Below, piece after piece: positions 1 to 6,749 of a DNA stretch of 7,287 bases; the stretch's first letter is position 1, and every line of letters begins with the position of its first letter. The notes under the pieces were generated by a model, which was given only the letters and a program-made list of their open reading frames with translations, was not told the origin of the DNA and ran no database searches. The DNA is from JALOOE01 sp964423545. GTDB taxonomy: Bacteria; Chloroflexota; Anaerolineae; CG2-30-64-16. The stretch spans positions 1 through 7,287 of the forward strand of contig CAYRFV010000280.1 in the NCBI GenBank assembly GCA_964423545.1, written 5' to 3'. The position numbers were made by a program, and so were the translations under genes.

Positions 1-229
1 TCCGGCCTTTGGCGAGTTGACCGTCGCCGTAGAGGAAGGCGACCTCCGCGTGCGCTACTACTCGTTCGACGCGTATGCGCGACCTTACGGCGGCGATGCC
101 TTCGCGCTATTCGACGCCGACGATCTGCTCGAAATGGATGTAACCTTTGCGGGCGGGCGCGACATCGCGCAGGCCGCGCTGCCGTTGTGCCACGACTTGC
201 CCCCCGTTGTTTTCGCACGGTCGGATTGA
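1..229 (+). CDS. C-terminal fragment of an unidentified protein (5' end outside window)
   Basis: An open frame runs from the first full codon at position 2 to a TGA at 227-229, about 75 codons, with no stop upstream inside the window. A TTG at 17 could initiate but has no convincing ribosome binding site, so this is more likely the tail of a longer gene. The visible peptide starts with a short beta-strand-like stretch (FGELTVAVEEGDLRVRYYSF) and continues with an acidic, Asp-rich segment ending in ARSD. An FGxLTV...VRYYSFD stretch recalls the C-terminal strands of some secreted or cytoplasmic hydrolases, for example calcineurin-like phosphoesterases, but this is only a resemblance. It lies 2 nt before the toroid gene and so is probably co-transcribed with it. 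I do not recognise the family. Confidence 0.6.
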   Translation, partial: PAFGELTVAVEEGDLRVRYYSFDAYARPYGGDAFALFDADDLLEMDVTFAGGRDIAQAALPLCHDLPPVVFARSD

Positions 230-231
230 CC

Positions 232-1581
232 ATGAATTCGATTGTGATGCCGTCTGAAGCAGAACGCCTGCGCCAAATGACCGAAGCGCTGGTGGCTGGT
301 TGCCTGTTGCCGCCGGACGCAGCCATCAAGGCGGGCGTCAACCGCACCGGCTACACGTTGCTGACGCCGGGCGTGAATACAGTCGAGCGCAGCGTCTATC
401 CCGGCTTCTGGACGCGCGATCCGGCCTGGATCGCAGAAGCGGGATGGGTCTCTGCCGATATCGTCTGGGGCTGGATCGAGTTGCTTTGCACCACGATGCA
501 GGGACCGGTCGCACGGCAGATGAAGACCGGCGCCATCGTGCCGCCGTTCGCTGTGCCCGATCATATCGCCCTCGATGGCCGCCCCATATACTTCCCCGGC
601 TCGGAAAGCAAGCCGGACGACGAGCAGGGCGGCTCCAAGATGCTCACCGAGCATGACAACCAGTACTGGCTCACGTTTACCGCCAGCGCGTATGCATGCT
701 TGGCCGGCCGCCGCGATGCTGGGGCGCGGCCGGTGCCGACGGCGCTGGGCACGATTCCGCTCTGGCTGGCGTGCGATCTGGCGCACCATGCGCTGTGTGC
801 GGACGCTGCGACCGGCTGCTGTCGCATCTGCGAAGGCTGGCATCAGGCCGACTGGGGCTATAGCGAAAGCGCATTCAAGACCGGCCTGGTGGTGTTCCCG
901 ACGCTGCTGCGGATCGAGGCGTGCCGGAAGCTGGCGGCGCTGCTGGACGGTTGCGGGCAAGAGGGCCGCGCCAGCGCGCTGCGGGCGCAAGAACAGCAGT
1001 TGCGGCGGTCGGTGGTGGAGCAGTTCGTGGCCACAAGCAACGGACAGACGTGGCTGCTGTCGGCGACCGGGATCGGTCGCGTGCCGGACGTGTGGGCGTC
1101 GGCGTTTGCCGTGCATCGCGGGTTCCTGCCGGTCGACATCGCCGAGGCCGTGGCACGTACGCTGGCCGACGGGATTCGGCGGCGCACGACGATCCTTGAC
1201 GGCCAGGTGATTCATGTGCCCACAGACCACGGCGGGGTGTGGCCGCGCTCATTGTTCAAGCCCGGCAAGTATCAGAACGGCGCGGGGTGGGGGTATCCGG
1301 TCGGCTGGACTGTGAGCGCGGCGGCGCAGGTGGATCCCGCAGCAGCCCGGCAGCTGTTTGTCGAGTATCTGGCCGCCATGGAACGCCACTGGCGCGCCGA
1401 TGGCGTCGGTTGTGTGTGGGAATGCGTGAATCCGGCGCTGAATCATTTCCAGAACCAAGGCTATCTGACCACGGTCGCGCTGCCGTATGTGGCCTTATGC
1501 GAGGCCGGTCTGGTCGGACAGAAAACTGACCATTGCTCTGCGGTGAACGATGACATCTCTTGTTCCATCCGGCGACCCTGA
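232..1581 (+). CDS. Predicted (alpha/alpha)6-toroid glycosidase-like protein, 449 aa
   Basis: The protein is rich in alternating hydrophobic helices and aromatic/acidic loop motifs typical of six-hairpin glycosidases. Visible motifs are GFWTRDPAWIAEAG (residues 58-71), KPDDEQGG with LTEHDNQYW (127-146), ADWGYSESAFKTG (206-218), KYQNGAGWGYPVGW (346-359) and WECVNP (396-401). D63, D207, E212 and E397 are candidate catalytic or substrate-binding acids, by inference only. No signal peptide is seen, so a cytoplasmic location is likely. The family reaction would be hydrolysis of a glycosidic bond, with unknown substrate. The ATG at 232 follows the upstream stop by 2 nt, which suggests translational coupling, since no clear Shine-Dalgarno is present. 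A GTG at 187 would overlap the upstream gene by 43 nt and an ATG at 247 is also possible. The last roughly 20 residues (KTDHCSAVNDDIS...) look non-conserved and overlap the next gene. I cannot assign a GH family number. Confidence 0.8.
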   Translation: MNSIVMPSEAERLRQMTEALVAGCLLPPDAAIKAGVNRTGYTLLTPGVNTVERSVYPGFWTRDPAWIAEAGWVSADIVWGWIELLCTTMQGPVARQMKTGAIVPPFAVPDHIALDGRPIYFPGSESKPDDEQGGSKMLTEHDNQYWLTFTASAYACLAGRRDAGARPVPTALGTIPLWLACDLAHHALCADAATGCCRICEGWHQADWGYSESAFKTGLVVFPTLLRIEACRKLAALLDGCGQEGRASALRAQEQQLRRSVVEQFVATSNGQTWLLSATGIGRVPDVWASAFAVHRGFLPVDIAEAVARTLADGIRRRTTILDGQVIHVPTDHGGVWPRSLFKPGKYQNGAGWGYPVGWTVSAAAQVDPAAARQLFVEYLAAMERHWRADGVGCVWECVNPALNHFQNQGYLTTVALPYVALCEAGLVGQKTDHCSAVNDDISCSIRRP

Positions 1582-4156
1582 CATTGACCGGATCCGCGGT
1601 CAAGTCCTATCGTCACCCACCGACGAGGACAACTTCCCGATCCGCGTGTCGCACCTGACCGCCTGGATCAACCTGCTCCAACGCCAGGGCGTGGACCTGC
1701 GAGATTACATCCCAATCCTCGACCGTCAAGAGGAGGGCGCAGCGCGCGGCGACCGGGCGGCGATGCTGGCGGCCATCGATGATGGCTTTGCCTTCCTGGA
1801 GCGTGTGCAGAATGACCTCACCCCCACCCCTTCTCCTGCGGGAAGCGGGGAGCCTGTTTCCGCCGCCCCAGGAGCGGAGGCGGGGAGGATGGGCAAAGAT
1901 TGGCCGGTCTACGGCGGCGACATCCACCATCGCGGGAGCACAGAGGAGGCCGGGCCGGAGGTTGGCCGGATCGCCTGGCGCTTCCCGATCGGCATCGCCT
2001 GGTACGCGCGACCGGTCGTCGAGCATGGCCTGGTCTACGCCGCGTCGCCGGGCATGAGGGTGCTGCTCTACTGCTTCGACCTCGCGACAGGCGAGCTCCG
2101 CTGGAAGACGCGACGGCCATGGTCGGCCGGCAACCTGGGCCGCCTCCACCTGGCGCCCTCATCCTACACCACTCCCGGCATCGCCTCCACGCCGGTCCTG
2201 ACGGATGATTGGGTGATTCTCAATGAGTTCGGCGCGCAGGGGCGGAACGAGGCGGAGCGTTGCCTCATCTACGTGGACCGGCGCACGGGCGACATCCTGC
2301 GTCGCGTTCCGGCCGGCTACGCCGACTACCGCATGGGCTACGTCGCACTGGCCCGCGACGGCGAATGGCTGGTCTACCCCAACGGCACGCAGCGCATCGC
2401 GGCGTCGCCGCCGCAGATCACCGGCCACAACCGGCTGATCTGCGCGCGGGCAGCCGACGCCGCGATCGCCTGGGACTTTCATATCGGGCCGGTCTTCGCC
2501 GAGCCGGTGCTCGACGGGGGCCAGGCTTTCGTGGGCGTGCGGGATGGTGCGTTCTTCTGCCTGAACCTGACCGGCGCGAGCGGCCGCGATCAGTTCGGGT
2601 TTTCCGATCTGCGCCGCGTCGCCTGGACGTTCCAGGCCGGCGCCGCGATCAATGCGGCCGCCGCAGTGGACGGCAGCCGCGTCATCTTCGGCGCGAACGA
2701 CGGCCGCGTCCATTGCCTGGAGCGCGGCGCCGGCCGGCCGCTCTGGACGGCGACGCTGGATCAGGAGCCGCGCAGCTTTCGGCTCTTCTCCCGGCCGGCG
2801 GTTGCCGGGGGGCGAGTCTACATCGCCTCGGCCGCGGGGCGGCTTTATGCGCTGGATGCGGCGACCGGCCGGCTCGCCTGGACGGTCGAGCTTCCCGACT
2901 GGGGCCGGGCGTGTCCGGTGGTCGTCGGCGATCGGGTCTGGGTTGCGGCCATGGACGGCGCGCTCATCTGTCTGCGCGACGACGGTGCGGCCGCGACCGA
3001 GCTGTGGCGGGCGCGCGTCGGCGAGCATCCGGTCTACGCTGACCTGGTCTGCGCCGATGGCCGATTGCTGGTGAGCGCGTCCGATCTGCAACTGTATTGC
3101 CTGGATGCGGTCAGCGGCGCACTGGTCTGGCGGCAGCGCATGCTGGAGCATGCGTCGATCGGCGGTCAGGAGATCCGCTCCGACGAGATGGCCGGGGGCG
3201 GATTCTATCAGTCGAAGCCCACCGCGGCCGAGGGAAAGGTCTTTGTGGGCGCGCCGTCGCGTTTCGTCTATGCGGTGGATCATGCGACCGGCCGCGAGCT
3301 GTGGCGCTTCGAGATGGGCGGCGCGGTGTCCGGCGCGCCGGCGTATGCGGACGGACGGCTCTTCATCGGCCAGCAGGGCGGCGAGGAGGACTTCTACTGT
3401 CTGGATGCGCAGACCGGCCGGCCGCTCTGGCGGCAGGCCCTTTCGTGGGTCTGGTCGTCGGCCAACGTTCATCGCGGCCGCGTCTTCGTCCCCGGCGTGG
3501 ACGGCTACCTGAGCTGCCTGGACGCGGCTACGGGCCACATCCTCTGGCGCTATCGCACCGGCCGCGCTGCGCACCCCGAGCCGCCCGTGGACGGCGACCG
3601 CGTCTTCTTCGGTTCGTGGGATCACTTTGTCTACGCGTTTGATGTCGTCACGGGTCGGCTTGTGTGGCAATTCCACACGGGCGGCACGCCCGATTCCGGC
3701 GCGCCAATCGCCTGGGCCGGCCGGCTCTACCTGCCGATGGGCGGCAGACGGCTTTGCTGCCTCGACGCGGCGACGGGCGGGGTGATCTGGGAGTATACGA
3801 TCCCCAAAGGATGCTTCAATGCCACGCCGGCGCTCTGGCGGGACCGGCTTTACATCTCAGTCAGCGTGCGTTCCGGCGCGATCCCCATCGCCTCGGTCAT
3901 TCGCTGTCTGGATGCAGCGACCGGCCGGGTCATCTGGGAGCACCCCGGCGGCGGCATCACCGGGCCGGCCGTGGCCGGCGGTCAGGTGTACACCGCCTCC
4001 ACCTCCGACCCGTTCTTCCGCTGCATAGACGCGCGTAGCGGAGACGAGGCGTGGCGCTGCGCCATGGCCGACCGGGTGTACGAGTCAACGCCGGCGATCT
4101 ACGGCGGCCGCGCGTTCATTTTGAACGATGGGGGCTATCTGTATGCCTTCGATTGA
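1550..4156 (+). CDS. Large PQQ-like beta-propeller repeat protein, 868 aa, probably two eight-bladed propellers
   Basis: Three parts are visible. Residues 1-88 form an unrecognised, probably helical segment. Residues 89-115 are a Pro/Gly/Ala-rich linker coinciding with a hairpin repeat. From about DWPVYGGD (117-124) to the end is a PQQ-like propeller. The hallmark (Y/C)xxDxxTGxxxW recurs near residues 174, 240, 298, 337, 389, 433, 474, 516, 574, 616, 656, 695, 737, 786 and 825, and the chain stops at YAFD (865-868). That is 16 motifs, degenerate at 240, 298, 337, 389 and 474 and near-consensus from 516 on. The family is a structural scaffold, found in quinoprotein dehydrogenases (which bind PQQ), BamB-like assembly factors and enzyme-associated modules. 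I see no signal peptide, haem-binding CxxCH or extra catalytic domain, so PQQ binding and dehydrogenase activity are not supported. The start ATG at 1550 has GGTGA at 1542-1546 and overlaps the upstream gene by 32 nt. Its function in a sugar operon is unknown. Confidence 0.88.
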   Translation: MTSLVPSGDPDIDRIRGQVLSSPTDEDNFPIRVSHLTAWINLLQRQGVDLRDYIPILDRQEEGAARGDRAAMLAAIDDGFAFLERVQNDLTPTPSPAGSGEPVSAAPGAEAGRMGKDWPVYGGDIHHRGSTEEAGPEVGRIAWRFPIGIAWYARPVVEHGLVYAASPGMRVLLYCFDLATGELRWKTRRPWSAGNLGRLHLAPSSYTTPGIASTPVLTDDWVILNEFGAQGRNEAERCLIYVDRRTGDILRRVPAGYADYRMGYVALARDGEWLVYPNGTQRIAASPPQITGHNRLICARAADAAIAWDFHIGPVFAEPVLDGGQAFVGVRDGAFFCLNLTGASGRDQFGFSDLRRVAWTFQAGAAINAAAAVDGSRVIFGANDGRVHCLERGAGRPLWTATLDQEPRSFRLFSRPAVAGGRVYIASAAGRLYALDAATGRLAWTVELPDWGRACPVVVGDRVWVAAMDGALICLRDDGAAATELWRARVGEHPVYADLVCADGRLLVSASDLQLYCLDAVSGALVWRQRMLEHASIGGQEIRSDEMAGGGFYQSKPTAAEGKVFVGAPSRFVYAVDHATGRELWRFEMGGAVSGAPAYADGRLFIGQQGGEEDFYCLDAQTGRPLWRQALSWVWSSANVHRGRVFVPGVDGYLSCLDAATGHILWRYRTGRAAHPEPPVDGDRVFFGSWDHFVYAFDVVTGRLVWQFHTGGTPDSGAPIAWAGRLYLPMGGRRLCCLDAATGGVIWEYTIPKGCFNATPALWRDRLYISVSVRSGAIPIASVIRCLDAATGRVIWEHPGGGITGPAVAGGQVYTASTSDPFFRCIDARSGDEAWRCAMADRVYESTPAIYGGRAFILNDGGYLYAFD
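1816..1891. repeat. GC-rich double-hairpin element embedded in frame in the propeller gene
   Basis: The stretch begins CCTCACCCCCACCCC (1816-1830) and holds two imperfect inverted repeats. The first pairs 1827-1835 with 1840-1850: CCCC with GGGG, then TTC with GAA, with a two-base bulge. The second pairs 1860-1869 with 1874-1883, 8 of 10 positions complementary around an AGGA loop. It encodes the low-complexity linker LTPTPSPAGSGEPV... at residues 90-114, between the N-terminal segment and the propeller. From memory, elements starting CCTCACCCCC and folding into two such hairpins are scattered through some Chloroflexota genomes. Whether this one is a member needs a genome comparison. Confidence 0.5.
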
Positions 4157-4162
4157 GAGGAG
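4156..4162 (+). promoter_or_regulatory. Shine-Dalgarno site for the TIM-barrel gene
   Basis: AGAGGAG lies six bases before the ATG at 4169 and shares its first base with the TGA of the propeller gene. It is the strongest ribosome binding site in the window and fixes the start at 4169. Confidence 0.8.
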
Positions 4163-4168
4163 CAAAGC

Positions 4169-5014
4169 ATGAAATATGCGACCAGCACCCTCGGCTGTCC
4201 CGATTGGGACCTGCCGACCCTCATCGCCTGTTTGAGCCGCAGCGGCTATCACGCGGTGGACTTCCGCGGCCTGCGCGGCACCTTCAACCTGTGGGAGCTG
4301 CCGGAGTTCAGCAGCGATGTCGCGACGTCCGCTGCGCGGCTGCGCGACGCCGGCCTGGCGGTCTCCTGTTTCTCTGCCAGCGCGCGGCTCGTCTGGCAGA
4401 GCGAAGGGGAGCGTAACCGCGCGCTCGATGAGATCCGCCGCCTGGTCGAGTTGTGCCGGTTTTTCGGCGCGGGGCAAATTCGCGTCTTTGGCGGCGACCT
4501 GGGCGGCTTAAGCCGGAGCGACAGCCTGGCGCGCGGCCGCGAGTCGCTGGCGCATATGGCGGAGATCGTGCGGGGGGCGGGCGTGACGCTCGCCATCGAG
4601 ACGCACGACGCCTGGACGCACAGCGCGGACATGTTGGCGCTGATCGCCGATACCAATCCGCAAGAGGTCGGCGTCTGTTGGGACGTGAAACACCCGTATT
4701 GGGCCGGGGAGGAGACGCCTGCGTTCACCTGGCGCCAGCTCGGCCCGCGCATCATCAACACCCACTGGAAGGACACGCAGCGAGATCACGCGACCGGCCG
4801 GGACCGGCTCTGCCTGACGGGCGAGGGTGTATTGCCATTGGCGGATTGCCTCGATGTTCTGGTGGCCGGCGGCTATGCCGGCTACTGCACGCTGGAATGG
4901 GAGAAGAGGTGGCATCCGTACCTCCCGGACGCCGAGGTCGCATTCCCCCACTTCATTCAGTACATGGAACAATGGCGCGCGCAGGTCGGCGCCGCGGCTG
5001 CATCAACCTCTTGA
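4169..5014 (+). CDS. Xylose-isomerase-like TIM-barrel sugar isomerase/epimerase, 281 aa
   Basis: Length and sequence fit the AP endonuclease 2 / xylose-isomerase-like TIM-barrel superfamily, often annotated as sugar phosphate isomerase/epimerase. The first strand is MKYATSTLGCPDW and the second HAVDFRGL (residues 28-35). The expected divalent-metal ligands can be seen at strand ends: E144 in AIETHDAW, D172 in CWDVKHPYW, H199 in NTHWKD and E243 in CTLEWEKRWHP. Order and spacing agree with ketose 3-epimerases and related enzymes. Family members isomerise or epimerise sugars, and some act as dehydratases or as beta-elimination subunits on 3-keto-glycosides, so the exact reaction and substrate are open. 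No signal peptide is present, so it is cytoplasmic. It follows the propeller gene by 12 nt and precedes the GH63-like gene by 10 nt. The fold assignment is firm and the specific activity is not. Confidence 0.9.
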   Translation: MKYATSTLGCPDWDLPTLIACLSRSGYHAVDFRGLRGTFNLWELPEFSSDVATSAARLRDAGLAVSCFSASARLVWQSEGERNRALDEIRRLVELCRFFGAGQIRVFGGDLGGLSRSDSLARGRESLAHMAEIVRGAGVTLAIETHDAWTHSADMLALIADTNPQEVGVCWDVKHPYWAGEETPAFTWRQLGPRIINTHWKDTQRDHATGRDRLCLTGEGVLPLADCLDVLVAGGYAGYCTLEWEKRWHPYLPDAEVAFPHFIQYMEQWRAQVGAAAASTS

Positions 5015-5015
5015 C

Positions 5016-5019
5016 GGAG
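5016..5019 (+). promoter_or_regulatory. Shine-Dalgarno site deciding the start of the GH63-like gene
   Basis: GGAG ends five bases before the ATG at 5025 and sits just after the TGA (5012-5014) of the preceding gene. The frame stays open upstream to about 4827, but that extension would lie inside the TIM-barrel gene and reads as an Arg/Trp-rich shadow. The site supports 5025 as the real start. Confidence 0.75.
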
Positions 5020-5024
5020 CCATC

Positions 5025-6749
5025 ATGTTCACCTACGATATCAACGTCCTCCCCTTCTCTCTGCCCGGCTCCTATCTGACGATCGGGCAGAACCGCGGCC
5101 AAGGCCATCGCCTCGTCTATCGCACGTGCAGCCAGAAGCCCATCTCGTATCGGAATGCGTCTTACTGGGCACGCGACTTCTTCGAGATCGCACTGCTGCG
5201 TGAGGGCGTCGAAACACCCTATACGTTCTCCGCACAACCGCACCGGCTCGATCTACAGGCTGAAGGCGGCTCTGCAACCTTCGTCTTTGCTGATACCGAT
5301 ACCCTCTGTTTCAGGACGCAAGGCGTTTCGCTGCGCCTGGTGCCCTGCAAGCCACTTTCCGTATTCTACTCGCCTGCGCCCAACACGGCCTGCCTGGTGG
5401 ATGGCATCGCGCGCGGCCATCACCAACTGCGCGGCGAAGATGGGACAGAGTTGCGCGTGAGGCCGGCTGCTGAGGCAACGATCGGCGCGTCGCATCGCAC
5501 GGGCCTGCCGTATCAGGCCGATTTCGTCGGCGCGGGCGGCGCGTTCCGCTTCAGCCCCTACGAAGGCCGATTCCGGGACGCGCTTCCGACTTTTGACGCG
5601 TTACTTGGGGCGCGTGAACAAGCCTGGCAGGTGTGGCTGGCGCAGCTGCCAGCCGTGCCGGAGCGCTACCGCGAGGCTGCCGAGCAGGCCTGGTACATGC
5701 TATGGAGTGCTGAGGTCGCCCCCTCTGGCCCGATCACGCGATCGGCGATCCTGATGTCCAAATACTGGATGAACTCGATCTGGTCGTGGGACAACTGCTT
5801 CAGCGCGCTCGCCATCGCGCGCGCCAACCCGCAACTGGCCTGGGATCAGCTCTTGCTCTTCTTCGAGCACCTCGACCAAAACGGCATCGCGCCGGATCAG
5901 ATCAACGACCTGTACCAGCACTACTGCTTCACCAAGCCGCCGATCCAAGGCTGGACGATCGTCAAGCTCGTTGCACAGTTAGGCCTGACCCAATCGCGGC
6001 CGTACCTGAGCCAGTTGTACGATCCGCTGAGCCGCCTGACCAAGTGGTGGTACACGATGCGCGATTTCGACGGCGACGGCGTCTGCCAGTATCATCACGG
6101 CAACGATTCGGGCTGGGACAACGCCACCGCGTTCGACCAGGGCTATCCGACCGAGGCTGCCGACCTCTCGGCGCATCTCGTGCTGCAATGCGAGGGCTTG
6201 GCGTTCATGGCGGACGCACTGGGCAAGCCGCTCGACGCGCAGTGCTGGCGCGCGCGTGCCGAACAGCAACTGGCCGATCTTGTCAGACACAGCGTCAGTG
6301 GCAATCGTTTCATTTCGCCGCTGGATGGTAGGCACGATGCGCCCGAGTGTCGGTCGCTTCTCAATACCATCCCGATGGAACTAGGCCATCGCTTGCCGCC
6401 GGACGTTCGGCGTGCGCTCATTGCCGATCTGCAGCCCGGTGGCCCCTTCCTCACCGACGGCGGCCTGGCGACCGAATCACCGGCCAGCCCGAAGTACGAA
6501 GCGAACGGCTACTGGCGCGGGCCAATCTGGGCACCCTCCACGTATCAGATCTTCGACGGTCTGGTGGACGCGGGCGAGATTACGCTGGCACGCATCATCG
6601 CGGAGAGATTCTGCGACATGTGCGTCCGCGCGCCGGGCTTCTGGGAGAACTACGACGCCGTGACCGGTCAGGGGTTGTGTTGTCCTGGCTACTCATGGAC
6701 GGCGGCGGTGTTTCTGCTGTTGGCCGAGTGGCTGGAGAGGATGTCATGA
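5025..6749 (+). CDS. GH63/trehalase-like (alpha/alpha)6 glycoside hydrolase, 574 aa
   Basis: An N-terminal part of about 195 residues is beta-rich (MFTYDINVLPFSLPGSYLTI, then strands with SATFVFAD and VSLRLVPCKPLSVFYSP), as in the N-terminal sandwich of many such enzymes. The rest is an (alpha/alpha)6 catalytic domain. Motifs are WSWDNCF (253-259), GNDSGWDNATAFD (359-371), NGYWRGPIWAP (494-504), GFWENYDAVTGQG (538-550) and GYSWTAAVFLLLAEWL (555-570). By analogy to GH63 and GH37, where an Asp in the GWDN-type motif is the general acid and a Glu near the C-terminus is the base, D365 and E541 are the candidates. Both are present, so the enzyme should be active as an inverting glucosidase or mannosidase-type hydrolase on an unknown oligosaccharide. 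There is no signal peptide. GH63-like mannosylglycerate hydrolases and amylo-1,6-glucosidase-like proteins are alternatives within the same fold. Confidence 0.87.
   Translation: MFTYDINVLPFSLPGSYLTIGQNRGQGHRLVYRTCSQKPISYRNASYWARDFFEIALLREGVETPYTFSAQPHRLDLQAEGGSATFVFADTDTLCFRTQGVSLRLVPCKPLSVFYSPAPNTACLVDGIARGHHQLRGEDGTELRVRPAAEATIGASHRTGLPYQADFVGAGGAFRFSPYEGRFRDALPTFDALLGAREQAWQVWLAQLPAVPERYREAAEQAWYMLWSAEVAPSGPITRSAILMSKYWMNSIWSWDNCFSALAIARANPQLAWDQLLLFFEHLDQNGIAPDQINDLYQHYCFTKPPIQGWTIVKLVAQLGLTQSRPYLSQLYDPLSRLTKWWYTMRDFDGDGVCQYHHGNDSGWDNATAFDQGYPTEAADLSAHLVLQCEGLAFMADALGKPLDAQCWRARAEQQLADLVRHSVSGNRFISPLDGRHDAPECRSLLNTIPMELGHRLPPDVRRALIADLQPGGPFLTDGGLATESPASPKYEANGYWRGPIWAPSTYQIFDGLVDAGEITLARIIAERFCDMCVRAPGFWENYDAVTGQGLCCPGYSWTAAVFLLLAEWLERMS
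6734..6740 (+). promoter_or_regulatory. Shine-Dalgarno site for the FAD oxidoreductase gene
   Basis: GGAGAGG lies inside the last codons of the GH63-like gene, five bases before the ATG at 6746. An ATG at 6741 is next to it but reads only two codons to a stop, so 6746 is the start. Start and stop overlap as ATGA (6746-6749), the usual arrangement for termination-reinitiation coupling. Confidence 0.7.

Noticed and set aside
85..1230. 381-codon minus-strand open frame opposite the toroid gene
   Set aside because: Its composition is Arg/His/Gln-rich, it has no family motifs, and it lies antisense to a gene with good helical and aromatic motifs.
1860..1883. Hairpin as a transcription terminator
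   Set aside because: It lies deep within an open coding frame, is not followed by a T tract, and is better explained as part of the repeat.
1889..1897. Internal ATG after the hairpin repeat as the true propeller start
   Set aside because: A purine-rich GGGGAGG directly abuts the ATG without a spacer. The N-terminal 88 codons look like real protein and have their own GGTGA site, so 1550 is preferred, though this is not certain.
2159..3676. 505-codon open frame on the minus strand inside the propeller gene
   Set aside because: It is antisense to a clearly repetitive, motif-bearing protein. Its translation is Arg/Ala/Gly/Asp-rich with no recognisable domain, as expected from GC-rich codon bias.
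1550..4156. PQQ-dependent quinoprotein alcohol or glucose dehydrogenase
   Set aside because: No signal peptide, no cytochrome c domain, and no visible adjacent-cysteine or calcium-site dehydrogenase signature were found. Only the generic PQQ-like propeller repeat is supported.
4827..5024. Upstream extension of the GH63-like gene
   Set aside because: It would overlap the TIM-barrel gene by nearly 190 nt and reads as low-complexity shadow. The GGAG site and the ATG at 5025 give a normal start.
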